Of a stretch of DNA of 21,784 nucleotides, positions 1-7,330 are shown piece by piece; position 1 is the stretch's first letter, and each line of letters starts with the position of its first letter. The notes under the pieces are model-generated. The model was not told where the DNA came from and did not search any database. It worked only from the letters and a program-made list of their open reading frames with translations. The position numbers were made by a program, and so were the translations under genes. Source of the DNA: CAYLZW01 sp964388085 (GTDB taxonomy: Bacteria > Myxococcota > UBA727 > CAYLZW01); assembly GCA_964388085.1 (NCBI GenBank), contig CAYLZW010000073.1, positions 1-21,784 of the forward strand. Reading direction: 5' to 3'.

Positions 1-512
1 CGCGCATGGTGGAGCAGGGCCGCTTTCGCGCGGACCTCTACTACCGCCTCGGCGTCATCCCCCTCGAGCTGCCGCCGCTCCGGACGCGCGCGGACGACAT
101 CATCACCATCGCCCGCACCTGGCTCGATCGCCTCGGCGGCGACGAGCGTCGCCTCGAGCTGAGCGCCGACGCCAAAGAGCGGCTGCGCGGCTACGCGTTC
201 CCGGGCAACGTGCGCGAGCTCATCAACCTCATGAAGCGCGCGGCGATCTTCACGCGTGACGACGTCATCTCCGCGGCGCTGCTCGACGAGCTCTTGCGCA
301 ACAGCCCCTTCGCCGGCCTCGACGGGGCCGCGGAGCCGGGCGCCCCCGCGGCGGGGCAGCGCATCACCCTCGAGGAGCTCGAGCGGGCGCACATCACCCG
401 CCTGCTCGAGGAGGTGCAGAACGTCAGCGAGGTCGCGCGCATCGTCGGCATCGACCGCCGCACGCTGCAGCGAAAGATGCTCGCCTGGGGCCTACGCGAC
501 GAGGGGACGTGA
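1..512 (+). CDS. Sigma-54-dependent transcriptional activator, C-terminal part (5' end outside window)
   Basis: The reading frame is open from the left edge (first full codon at position 3), so only the last 169 or so residues are present. The visible part begins late in the sigma-54 AAA+ domain, with the typical FRADLYYRLGVIPLELPPLR segment. It continues through the AAA+ lid with the FPGNVRELINL signature (bases 199-231) and ends in a Fis-type helix-turn-helix (VSEVARIVGIDRRTLQRKM). Proteins of this family open sigma-54 promoters using ATP and bind enhancer-like DNA sites. The sensory N-terminal domain is not visible, so the input signal is unknown; an NtrC-type receiver is common with this kind of Fis tail. 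It converges on the small secreted protein at 662-952. Confidence 0.9.
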   Translation, partial: RMVEQGRFRADLYYRLGVIPLELPPLRTRADDIITIARTWLDRLGGDERRLELSADAKERLRGYAFPGNVRELINLMKRAAIFTRDDVISAALLDELLRNSPFAGLDGAAEPGAPAAGQRITLEELERAHITRLLEEVQNVSEVARIVGIDRRTLQRKMLAWGLRDEGT

Positions 513-630
513 GTCGGTCCTCGCTCCCTCGTCGCTTCGTTCGTGCTCGTCCTCGAGCATCGCTGACTCGACGCTCGACGAGCGCCCCCGCCGACGCCAC
601 ACCGCAACCGGCGTAGGGCGGGCGACGCCA

Positions 631-651
631 GGCGGGGGACAAGCCCCCGCC
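631..651. terminator. Hairpin between convergent genes, candidate bidirectional terminator
   Basis: GGCGGGGG (631-638) pairs perfectly with CCCCCGCC (644-651) around a 5-nt loop ACAAG. It lies between two convergent genes (stop at 512 on plus, stop at 662 on minus). No T-run follows on either strand, so it is not a canonical intrinsic terminator; GC-only hairpins at convergent ends are common in such genomes. The rest of 513-661 shows no gene. Confidence 0.45.
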
Positions 652-661
652 CGACGGAGGC

Positions 662-952
662 TCAGTCCTGGTGCTTCTCGAGCACGCTGCCGTCCTCGGC
701 GAAGTCGACCGTCCACTCGATGTTGTCGCGGATGTACTCGAGCTCGTAGACGATCTTGCCGCGCTCTCGATCGCGCTCGATGTCCTCGATGCGGCCATCG
801 CCTACCTCGCGCTCGACCGCCTGCCGGACCGCCTCCGGCAGCTCCGCGAGCGTGACATCGTCGTCGTCACGGGACGTCGGCTGCTGCGCGAACGCGCTCG
901 AGGAGAGAGAGAGCGCGAGCGCTACGTGCAACCCCAGAAACAGCTTCTTCAT
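662..952 (-). CDS. Small secreted PepSY-like protein
   Basis: A 96-residue protein. Residues 1-22 form a Sec signal peptide (MKK, hydrophobic core, cleavage probably after SAFA before QQ). The mature part is acidic. Residues about 32-96 read as one PepSY-like unit: a helix (LAELPEAVRQAVEREV) followed by strands (IVYELEYI, EWTVDFAEDGSVLE), the usual 'Y-E-V-E ... DG-V-L' ending. PepSY-like domains are extracytoplasmic and some inhibit proteases or bind other proteins; the role here is unknown. The start at 952 is chosen over a longer frame reaching 1090 because a perfect GGAGGT (959-964) sits 6 nt before it and the signal peptide begins there. It is transcribed away from the lipoprotein at 1152. 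Confidence 0.85.
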   Translation of the reverse strand: MKKLFLGLHVALALSLSSSAFAQQPTSRDDDDVTLAELPEAVRQAVEREVGDGRIEDIERDRERGKIVYELEYIRDNIEWTVDFAEDGSVLEKHQD

Positions 953-1073
953 GAGCGCACCTCCAGCTCGAACAATGTGCACACCGTGTACCGCGCCGGC
1001 AATGCCGGCGGCTGCCTCTCTCGTGGGGCGCGCTGCCTCGCCGTGCCGTCGGCCGGTCAAGATGAAAATGAAG

Positions 1074-1103
1074 TTGACAACCACTCTCATCTGAACGGAG
1101 TAT
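1074..1103 (+). promoter_or_regulatory. Candidate vegetative promoter for the 1152 lipoprotein gene
   Basis: A perfect TTGACA (1074-1079) lies in a locally AT-richer patch within the 199-bp divergent intergenic region. The best -10 at an 18-nt spacing is only GAGTAT (1098-1103), 3 of 6 matches. The same intergenic region contains a 7-bp stem with 3-nt loop (994-1010) and the 8-bp palindrome TGTGCACA (976-983), either of which could serve the minus-strand gene. Weak evidence. Confidence 0.3.
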
Positions 1104-1151
1104 TCCCGCGCGCGTCCTTCCGGGCGCGATCACCTCGCAGGAGACCTGACG

Positions 1152-2279
1152 ATGATCCGCATGACCCCCTTGGCCCTCTTCGCCACCGTGCTCGCCGTGG
1201 GCTGCACGCCCGGTACCCCCGAGGGCGAGTGCGCCGTGACGCCGCCGGACGCCTGGAGCTCGCCCGACCGCGACAGCAACGCCGAGAAGGCGCTCGCGCT
1301 GCGCGACCAGCTCGACGGGCTGGTGGCCGACACCATGCGCGCGGCCGAGGAGGGCACCGTCACCGTCGACGACATCACGGATCTGAGCGGGCCCTACGAG
1401 GCGGGGGAGCCGTCCGTCAAAGACATCACGAGCAGCGCCTGGCAGGGCATCGCGAGCGACGCGCTGGCGGAGTTCCTCGCCGTCGCCATGGCGGGCGCGC
1501 AGGACCTCGTCGACGAGGACGCGGGCACCTGGACGCCGGGCGCGGCGGGCGGCCTCTTCGGCAGCGACCACCGCGGCATCAACGAGGGCGGCCTCGAGGT
1601 GCGCCAGCTCATCGACAAGGGCCTGTACTCGGGGGGCGCGTTCTACCCGCACGCGCTCAGCCTGACCGAAGGCGAGATCACGGCCGCCACCGTCGACGAG
1701 CTCTCGGCGCTCTGGGGCGGCAACGCCGAGCTCGACGCCGCCGGCGAGCTGACCGACTCGGCCAACTACAGCCACCGCATGGGCTACCACGCCGACATCG
1801 CCGCGGCCCTCACCGCCGCGCGGGCCTACGCCGAGGACGAGGCCTGCGCCGCCGAACGCGACGAGGCCCTCGTCACCTTCTTCCGCCTCTGGGAAGAGTC
1901 CATGTTCGCGCGCTTCACGCACTACGTCGGCGTCGGCGCCGAGGAGTCGGCGCTCGCCGTCAGCGACGACGAGGTCGCGCACGCCATCCACGAGCTGTCC
2001 GAGGGCGTCGGCCTCGGACTCGGCTTCTACGGCGTCGCCACACCCGCGAGCGGCCCGCTCAGCGACGCCGGCCGCGTCGTCAGCGACGAGCAGCTCGAGG
2101 AGATGATGGCGCTCATCGGCGTCGACATCGACAGCCTCGGCGCGTCCACGACGGGCGAGCTCGTCATGGACCCCGACACCTTCGCGACGAATTTCGCCGC
2201 GCTCGAGGCCCTCGTCGGGGAGGCGCTCGGCAAGAGCGCCGACGAGGTCGCGGGCTGGGCGTCGCCCACCGAGGGCTGA
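1152..2279 (+). CDS. Putative lipoprotein, possibly DUF4856-like
   Basis: A 375-residue protein with a lipoprotein signal peptide (MIRMTPLALFATVLAVGC; lipobox AVGC, acylated Cys18). It should be anchored in the outer or inner membrane facing the periplasm or surface. AGGAGA (1139-1144), 7 nt before the ATG at 1152, supports this start. The mature part looks mostly helical and acidic. Three segments recall, from memory, the DUF4856 family: the 'LIDKGLYSGGAFYPHAL' region near residue 160, 'WEESMFARFTHYVG' near residue 250, and 'AIHELSEGVGLGLGFYG' near residue 285. This assignment is tentative. An imelysin-like fold was considered, but no GxHxxE motif is seen. No transport or enzymatic role can be read from the sequence. 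It converges on the radical SAM gene. Confidence 0.85.
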   Translation: MIRMTPLALFATVLAVGCTPGTPEGECAVTPPDAWSSPDRDSNAEKALALRDQLDGLVADTMRAAEEGTVTVDDITDLSGPYEAGEPSVKDITSSAWQGIASDALAEFLAVAMAGAQDLVDEDAGTWTPGAAGGLFGSDHRGINEGGLEVRQLIDKGLYSGGAFYPHALSLTEGEITAATVDELSALWGGNAELDAAGELTDSANYSHRMGYHADIAAALTAARAYAEDEACAAERDEALVTFFRLWEESMFARFTHYVGVGAEESALAVSDDEVAHAIHELSEGVGLGLGFYGVATPASGPLSDAGRVVSDEQLEEMMALIGVDIDSLGASTTGELVMDPDTFATNFAALEALVGEALGKSADEVAGWASPTEG

Positions 2280-2320
2280 GCCTTACGAGTGTTCCGGGAA
2301 GTACCTGGGCAGCGTGTCGT

Positions 2321-2335
2321 CGGGCCGAGCGCCCG
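2321..2335. terminator. Weak hairpin between convergent genes
   Basis: CGGGC (2321-2325) and GCCCG (2331-2335) pair around a 5-nt loop in the 106-bp gap between the lipoprotein gene and the convergent radical SAM gene. The stem is short and no T-run follows. Nothing else is recognised in 2280-2385. Confidence 0.2.
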
Positions 2336-2385
2336 GCGGCACGCTGCTCTCTTTCGTCCCGCGGCCCCGTCGTCAGGGCACGTCG

Positions 2386-3873
2386 TCAGGCCACCAGCGA
2401 CGGCACGCCTTTGTACCAGTCGGCCGCCAGGCGCGGGTTGAAGGTGCCAAAGCGCAGCGCCGGGTGGCGGCGGTGCAGCTCCTCGACGAAGGGGCGCATG
2501 CCGAGCAGCAGCCCGCGCTGCTCGCGCGGCGGCAGCACCGTGCGGTAGTGGCCGGCGTCGACGCAGAGGTTTCTGAGCTGCACCATGTGTAGGCAGCCGT
2601 CCTCGACCAGCGCGCTGATGGCGTCGACCTCGGCCATGCGGTCGCTCCACCCCGGCCAGATCAAGAGGTTGATCGAGATGTGCATGCCTTCGTCCCGGCC
2701 GACCTTGAACGTCTCCATGACAGTTTCAAAAGTGTAGTCGGCGGGCCGGTAGTAGGCCGCGTACAGGGCGGGATCGAAGGTGTTCAGGCTGACGCGCAAG
2801 GCCGAAGCGCCCGCGCGCGCCGCGTCGCGCACCACCTCCGGGCGGGAGCCGTTGGTGTTGATGTTGATGACGCCGCGCTGGGTGCGCTCGCGCGTCAGGC
2901 GCACGCTCTCGACGAGCACCGGGCCGTTCATGGTCGGCTCGCCCTCGCAGCCCTGCCCGAAGCTCATCATGGGCTCGTCGGCGCGCTCGAGGTGGGTGGC
3001 CATGACGCGCGCGATCTCGTCCGGCTTCGGCGAGAACTTCAGCCGCTTCTGCGGCACCGGCGTGTTCCACTCCGGGTCCTTTGACAGGCAGCCGAGGCAC
3101 GCGGCCGTGCACGCCGGCGCGATGGGCACCGCGCCCTCCCAGCGCCCGTAGAAGACGTTCTGCGCACAACAGCAGAGGTAGTCGGTGGCGCAGCCCGCGA
3201 TCTGTTTCAGCACGCGGTTGTCCGGGTCCTCGGCCAGGCGCTGCTCGACGAGAGAGCCGAGCTCCGGCTGGTAGTAGAGGTCGGGCGACCAGCGGCTGGT
3301 CTCGTCGCCCTGAAAGAGGGCCGCGACCGGGCCGCGCTTGCCAAAGCCGACCGCCGTGTAGGCCCACAGCGGCAGCCCGGGGCGGGAGTCGCCGTCACCG
3401 CCGGGCGCCGTAGACGCGGGCCCGATGACGTCGTGCTGCTCCTGGTAGATCGTCAGCCTGCCGGCGCCCGCGCGGCGCAGCTTCTCGTCCGGGTGCGTGT
3501 CGTCGAGGTACTCGGCCGCCGGGTGGTGCGTGCGCACGAAGCCCGGCGGCGGATGCACGCCGACGGCGCAGGGCGCGAAGGTGCGCGGGCCGTCGTCCTC
3601 GTCGACGGTGAGCTCCTGCACGGTGACGAAGCGGCCGGCGCTCGGGTCGTAACCGATGGGACGGGTGCCCGGCATGGCCATCAGATCCCAGCCGGCGGGG
3701 ACGTCGATGAGGTCCTTCTTGCCCGGCCGCACGACGTCGAGCCCGGTGTCGAGCGCCAGCTCGAGGGTGGGGTGCTCGTAGACCCTCCCGCTGTGGGGAT
3801 CGGCGAGCAGCAGCATAGGGCGCTTCGGCGACGAGGAGCCGCCTTTGCGAACGGGACGGGAGCGTTGGGGCAT
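2386..3873 (-). CDS. Radical SAM protein of uncharacterised type with long N-terminal region
   Basis: A 495-residue protein. The iron-sulfur motif is CX3CX2C at Cys255, Cys259 and Cys262 (CTAACLGC). A glycine-rich SAM-binding segment follows (SFGQGCEGEPT, residues 304-313), then strand and helix motifs of the radical SAM barrel (ININTNGSRPEVV, LRVSLNTFDP, ISINLLIWPG). The 240 residues before the motif are unusual for a minimal radical SAM enzyme and contain a second Cys group, Cys228, 234, 235 and 236, which may bind metal or another cluster. I recall similar 'GQGCEGEP' radical SAM proteins in Geobacter-like bacteria without assigned function. The ATG at 3873 is chosen because sequence upstream loses family-like character and runs into the intergenic region; no strong ribosome site is seen. 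Met20 (3816) is an alternative start. The substrate is unknown. It is divergent from the prenyl synthase operon. Confidence 0.88.
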   Translation of the reverse strand: MPQRSRPVRKGGSSSPKRPMLLLADPHSGRVYEHPTLELALDTGLDVVRPGKKDLIDVPAGWDLMAMPGTRPIGYDPSAGRFVTVQELTVDEDDGPRTFAPCAVGVHPPPGFVRTHHPAAEYLDDTHPDEKLRRAGAGRLTIYQEQHDVIGPASTAPGGDGDSRPGLPLWAYTAVGFGKRGPVAALFQGDETSRWSPDLYYQPELGSLVEQRLAEDPDNRVLKQIAGCATDYLCCCAQNVFYGRWEGAVPIAPACTAACLGCLSKDPEWNTPVPQKRLKFSPKPDEIARVMATHLERADEPMMSFGQGCEGEPTMNGPVLVESVRLTRERTQRGVININTNGSRPEVVRDAARAGASALRVSLNTFDPALYAAYYRPADYTFETVMETFKVGRDEGMHISINLLIWPGWSDRMAEVDAISALVEDGCLHMVQLRNLCVDAGHYRTVLPPREQRGLLLGMRPFVEELHRRHPALRFGTFNPRLAADWYKGVPSLVA

Positions 3874-4023
3874 GGGCTGGTCTTCGCGTTGGTCGCGAGC
3901 GCTTTGGGAGCGTCGCCGAGGTCGTCGGACGGGTGGCCTTGAGCGGTAGCTTCCCGCGGGTGCGTCGTCATCCCCCGTCGCGCAATCGCCGCGGCGCTGT
4001 GCCCGGCGCGAGATCACGTTGCG

Positions 4024-4041
4024 GTTCAAGGAGTCTTGAAC
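4024..4041. promoter_or_regulatory. Perfect inverted repeat, candidate operator of the prenyl synthase operon
   Basis: GTTCAAG (4024-4030) and CTTGAAC (4035-4041) are exact reverse complements separated by GAGT. The repeat ends 13 nt before the ATG at 4055. A possible promoter straddles it: TTGCGG (4019-4024) and TACATG (4042-4047) leave a 17-nt spacer filled by the repeat. A protein bound here would block RNA polymerase. The operon encodes a GbsR/MarR-type regulator (5017-5583) that normally would bind such dyads, so autoregulation is a reasonable inference. AAGGAG inside the repeat (4028-4033) is 21 nt from the ATG, too far for a normal ribosome site. Confidence 0.5.
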
Positions 4042-4054
4042 TACATGAACGATC

Positions 4055-5020
4055 ATGGACTTCGCCGCTGCCGTCGAGCGGAAGCTGCAAGGGGCCCTCG
4101 AGCATCCCGAGCCGGACACCCTGCGCTCGGCCGCCCGGCTGCTCTGCCTCAGCTCGACCGCCAAGCGGGCCCGGCCGCTGCTCGTCGAGCGCCTCGGCGC
4201 GTTGCTCGGCACCCCGCCGGAGCGGCTGCTCCCCATCGCGGCGGCGGTCGAGCTCATCCACTCCGCGAGCCTGCTGCACGACGACGTCATCGATCGCGCG
4301 CTCGAGCGCCGCGGGCAGCCGTCGGCCAACGCCGTCTACGGCAACCGGGTGGCCGTGCTCGCGGGGGATCTGCTCATCGCGCTGGCGCTCGAGCTGCTGC
4401 GGCCGCTGCCCGCGGGCGTGACCGCGGCCGCCACCGACGCCATCGCGGCCATGACGCGGGCGGCGATGCTCGAGATCGAGCGGGCCCGCGATGCCGGCCT
4501 CGATGAGGACGCCTGGCGTGCCATCGCGCGCGGTAAGACGGGCTCCCTGCTGGCCTTCTGCGGCCGCGCCGTCGGGCTCGAGGCGGGCGAGGAGGAGGCG
4601 GCGGGGGCCTTCGCGCACGCGGCCGAGCAGCTCGGGATCGCGTTTCAAGCCGCGGACGACCTCGCGGACCTGCAGGAGGGGACCGGCAAGCCGCGCTTCC
4701 AGGATCTCCGGCACGGCAACCCGAGCCTGCTGATCGCGATCGCGCTCACGAGCGACGCTGCCCTGGCCGCGGACGTCGGCTGCCTGTGGGAACAGGCGGG
4801 CGAGCAGGGCGTGCCGGCGCTGATCGCCGAAGAGCTCGGGGAGCGGCTCGCGCGCGGCGGCGCGAAGGAGATCGTGAAGGCGCGCATCGGCGATTACGTC
4901 CGCTCTGGGCTTATGGCTCTCGAACCGTGGCTCCGCGACGAGGCAGGCGACGAGCTGATCGCGTGGGGCCGCGCGCTCCTGAGCGATGACTTCTTCCGCC
5001 GAGACGAGCGCACGCCATGA
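4055..5020 (+). CDS. Trans-polyprenyl diphosphate synthase
   Basis: A 321-residue class I isoprenyl diphosphate synthase. It condenses isopentenyl diphosphate units onto an allylic diphosphate to make a linear prenyl chain. Visible motifs are KRARP (37-41), the first aspartate-rich motif DDVID (76-80) preceded by LLH, and the second motif DDLAD (201-205) after IAFQAA, followed by GKPRFQDLRHGNPSL (211-225). Both Asp motifs that hold Mg-diphosphate are intact. Small residues before the first motif (SASLLH) fit a longer-chain enzyme, and the UbiA enzyme downstream suggests the chain is a quinone tail; exact length cannot be read. A stop codon lies in frame at 4046, so ATG 4055 is the first possible ATG; it has no close Shine-Dalgarno, consistent with a leaderless or weakly initiated message. 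The stop overlaps the next gene's ATG. Confidence 0.92.
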   Translation: MDFAAAVERKLQGALEHPEPDTLRSAARLLCLSSTAKRARPLLVERLGALLGTPPERLLPIAAAVELIHSASLLHDDVIDRALERRGQPSANAVYGNRVAVLAGDLLIALALELLRPLPAGVTAAATDAIAAMTRAAMLEIERARDAGLDEDAWRAIARGKTGSLLAFCGRAVGLEAGEEEAAGAFAHAAEQLGIAFQAADDLADLQEGTGKPRFQDLRHGNPSLLIAIALTSDAALAADVGCLWEQAGEQGVPALIAEELGERLARGGAKEIVKARIGDYVRSGLMALEPWLRDEAGDELIAWGRALLSDDFFRRDERTP

Positions 5021-5583
5021 GGGGCTACGGCAGCGGGGAAGGCGGCCCGGCGCCCGAGGGCGGCGCGCTCAAGGAGCACGAGGCGCTGGTGGCCGAGGCG
5101 GTCGGCAACGTCATCGAGTTCTGGGGCTTCAAGCGCAACCAAGGCCGCGTGTGGGCGCTCCTCTACCTGCGCGATCGCGCGTTGAGCGCGCAGCAGCTCA
5201 TGGAGGAGCTCGACCTGTCGAAGGGCGCGGTGTCCATGCTGACGCGCGAGCTCGAGCAGTGGGGGGTCATCAAGCGAGAGCGCGTGGCCGGTGATGCGCT
5301 CTGGCGCTTCTCCGCCGAGACCGACGTGCTGCGCATGATCGGCCGCGTGGTGCGGCAGCGGGAGGCCGGCATGATCGGCGCGGCGCGCGAGCAGCTCGAC
5401 GACGCGCTCGACCTCATGCGCAAGGACGACGAGGTCAACGCCGAGCAGCGGGCGCGGGTGGAGCGCATGCGCACGCTGGCGGCGCTCGTCGAGCAGGCGG
5501 TGACGCTGTTCTTGAAGACGGCGCGGCTCGACGTGGGCGACGCGCTGTCGGTGTTGGCCGCGGAGGACGACGACGAGCGCTGA
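5017..5583 (+). CDS. GbsR/MarR-type winged-helix transcriptional regulator
   Basis: A 188-residue protein. Residues about 22-100 form a winged helix of the GbsR/MarR superfamily: helices NVIEFWGFKRNQGRVWALLYL, the recognition helix region LSAQQLMEELDLSKGAVSMLTRELEQWG, then a short wing. Residues 105-175 are a long helical, charged region suitable for dimerisation. The phrase 'WGFKRNQGRVWALLYL' is typical of GbsR-like proteins. Its ATG overlaps the TGA of the prenyl synthase gene (ATGA, 5017-5020), which indicates translational coupling and one operon. It probably controls that operon through the dyad at 4024-4041; ligand and sign of regulation are unknown. An N-terminal Gly-rich tail (residues 1-15) is atypical. 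Confidence 0.88.
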   Translation: MRGYGSGEGGPAPEGGALKEHEALVAEAVGNVIEFWGFKRNQGRVWALLYLRDRALSAQQLMEELDLSKGAVSMLTRELEQWGVIKRERVAGDALWRFSAETDVLRMIGRVVRQREAGMIGAAREQLDDALDLMRKDDEVNAEQRARVERMRTLAALVEQAVTLFLKTARLDVGDALSVLAAEDDDER

Positions 5584-5664
5584 GCGCGGCCGGCGCGGCA
5601 AGAGCGGAGCTTTTGGCGGGGGGCGGCGACGGTCCTTCCCCTGGGTGGACGGAGGGAGCGAGAG

Positions 5665-6942
5665 ATGGGCGAGAAGAGCGTCATTACTTGTGATCTCGAG
5701 GGCAGGATCGAGACGTTCAACCGCGGCGCCGCGGCGATCTTCGGCTACGCGCCGGACGAGGTCATCGGCAAGAAGCGGGTGTCGCTGTTTTCGCCGGGGC
5801 TCATCGTGCTCGAGCACGTGCCTGCCTGGCTGAAGACCGCCAGCGTCGAGGGCCGCTACATCGGCCGCACCGTGTTCGTGCGCAAGGACGGCTCACCGTT
5901 CGCCGCCGACGTCCGCATCACGCCGACGTTCAAGCACGGCAAGCAGATCGGCTACTGCGGCGTGAGCGTGCCGCTCGACGACGTCCCGCCCGAGCAGGCC
6001 ATGCCGCACATCGGGCTCTCGACGCGGGTGTTCGCGGCCCTCGTCGTCACGCGCGCGCCCTTTCTGTCCGCCACGCTCGTGCCGCTCGTGCTCGCCGCCG
6101 CGACCCTGCTGCCCGGCACCGGCCTCGCCCGCTTCCCCTGGCTCAGCTTCGCGCTCGCCGCGCTCGGCGCCTGTGCCCTGCACATCGCGGCCAACACCTT
6201 CAACGACTACTTCGACTTCCAGAGCGGGGCCGACGAGGCCAACAACGAGTACTTCCTGCCCTACTCCGGGGGCAGCCGCTCCATCGAGCTCGGCCTCGTG
6301 AGGCCGCGCACGCTCCTCGTCATCGGGGCCGGCGCGCTCGCGTTCGCCGTCGTCACGGGCGCGCTGCTGGCCGCGTTCGTCACGCCCTGGGTACTCACGT
6401 TTGGCGTCGTCGGCGCGTTCGCGGCCTGGTTCTACACCGCGCCGCCCCTGAAGCTCGTGCACCGAAAGGGCCTCGGCGAGCTGTTCATCGGGCTCTGCTT
6501 CGGACCGCTGCTGGTCGGCGGCGCCCTCGTCGTCGTCGCCGGCGGGATCTCGCGCGCGCTCGTCGTCGACGCGCTCTGGCTGGGTGTGCCCGCCGGGCTG
6601 CTGACGACGGCGATCCTGTGGATCAACCAATTCCCCGACTACGAGAGCGACGCGCTCGTGGGCAAGAACAACCTCGTGGTCGTGCTCGGCAAGCGCGCCG
6701 CCCGCTACGGCTACGCGGCGCTCGTGCTGCTGCCCTTCGCCGTCGTCACGGCCGGCGTGCTCACGGGCGCGTTGCCCGCCTTCGCGCTCGCGTGCTGGCT
6801 CGCCTCACCGCTCGCGCTCTACGCGACCTGGGTGTGCTTCACGAAGTACGACCAGCGGGAGCTCGTGAGCGCGAACAAGAGCACCATCTTCCTGCACGCG
6901 CTCTTCGGGCTGCTGCTCGCCGGCGGCGTCCTCGTCGGCTAG
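5665..6942 (+). CDS. PAS domain fused to a UbiA-family prenyltransferase (MenA-like)
   Basis: A 425-residue fusion. Residues 4-108 are a PAS sensor domain (DLEGRIETFNRGAAAIFGYAPDEVIGK, then a second half VFVRKDGSPFAADVRITP). Residues about 118-425 are a UbiA integral-membrane prenyltransferase with about eight to nine membrane helices. The two catalytic Asp motifs are intact: NTFNDYFD (177-184) with Asp190, and NQFPDYESD (321-329) followed by KNNLVVVLGK. The motif style fits 1,4-dihydroxy-2-naphthoate prenyltransferase (MenA) more than UbiA proper. It would transfer the polyprenyl chain made by the 4055 gene to a quinone precursor at the cytoplasmic membrane. GGAGGGAG (5651-5658) precedes the ATG. 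The frame is continuous across the junction, so this is not a frameshift artefact in this sequence. The PAS part could sense redox, oxygen or a small ligand; no cofactor residue is certain. Confidence 0.88.
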   Translation: MGEKSVITCDLEGRIETFNRGAAAIFGYAPDEVIGKKRVSLFSPGLIVLEHVPAWLKTASVEGRYIGRTVFVRKDGSPFAADVRITPTFKHGKQIGYCGVSVPLDDVPPEQAMPHIGLSTRVFAALVVTRAPFLSATLVPLVLAAATLLPGTGLARFPWLSFALAALGACALHIAANTFNDYFDFQSGADEANNEYFLPYSGGSRSIELGLVRPRTLLVIGAGALAFAVVTGALLAAFVTPWVLTFGVVGAFAAWFYTAPPLKLVHRKGLGELFIGLCFGPLLVGGALVVVAGGISRALVVDALWLGVPAGLLTTAILWINQFPDYESDALVGKNNLVVVLGKRAARYGYAALVLLPFAVVTAGVLTGALPAFALACWLASPLALYATWVCFTKYDQRELVSANKSTIFLHALFGLLLAGGVLVG

Positions 6943-6947
6943 AGAGG

Positions 6948-6989
6948 GATCCGCGCATGCGGATCAGCGCTCTAGAGCCCGCTTGCGGG
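6948..6989. terminator. Two tandem hairpins between convergent genes
   Basis: GATCCGC (6948-6954) pairs with GCGGATC (6959-6965) around GCAT. Immediately after, CCCG (6978-6981) pairs with CGGG (6986-6989) around CTTG. They lie between the stop of the PAS-UbiA gene and the stop of the convergent small ORF, where transcription should end from both sides. No long T-run is present. Confidence 0.45.
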
Positions 6990-7006
6990 ATGGCCGCCTC
7001 GAAGCT

Positions 7007-7162
7007 TTAGCGGAGCCAGATGTCGGCGAGCTCCTTGGCGTCCTGACCGCGCGCTCGGCCTTCGAGGTGTCGCGCCAGCGTGGTTGCCAGCTCGTCTTCC
7101 CCGGCGCGCTTCAGGGCGTCGAGCATGATGCGGGCGCTCTCGGGGGACAGGCGGTCGTTCAT
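7007..7162 (-). CDS. Small hypothetical protein, 51 residues
   Basis: An ORF of 51 codons from ATG 7162 to TAA 7007. It has a strong Shine-Dalgarno AAGGAG (7169-7174) 6 nt before the ATG and codon use like that of neighbouring genes. The product begins MNDRLSPESARIMLDALKRA and ends KELADIWLR. It is predicted soluble and mostly helical, with alternating charged and small residues, and no signal peptide, membrane segment, Cys or metal motif. I do not recognise a family. It lies downstream of, and on the same strand as, the sigma-54 activator at 7440-9218, but a terminator hairpin (7331-7366) separates them, so it probably has its own promoter. Confidence 0.6.
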   Translation of the reverse strand: MNDRLSPESARIMLDALKRAGEDELATTLARHLEGRARGQDAKELADIWLR

Positions 7163-7330
7163 GGGGGACTCCTTCGGTCGGCGTCTGCCGTCATGCCCCT
7201 ATCTGACCCTCGTGGCGCCGCCAGGTCCAGAAAACGGCCGCTCCCCCACGAAGCAGTAGCCGCCGTCCCCGCGCCCCGCACCCGTAGCCGTAGCCGTGGC
7301 AATGGGGTCTGCGCGTTCGGTCCAAAAGGG

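Noticed and set aside
671..2548. Long plus-strand frame of 625 codons crossing the PepSY-like and lipoprotein genes
   Set aside because: Arg/Gly/Ala-rich shadow of GC-rich coding DNA; runs antisense to one signal-peptide gene and out of frame with a good lipoprotein gene.
3874..4329. N-terminal extension of the radical SAM frame to 4329
   Set aside because: It would cross the start of the divergent prenyl synthase gene and has Ser/Arg-rich non-family character.
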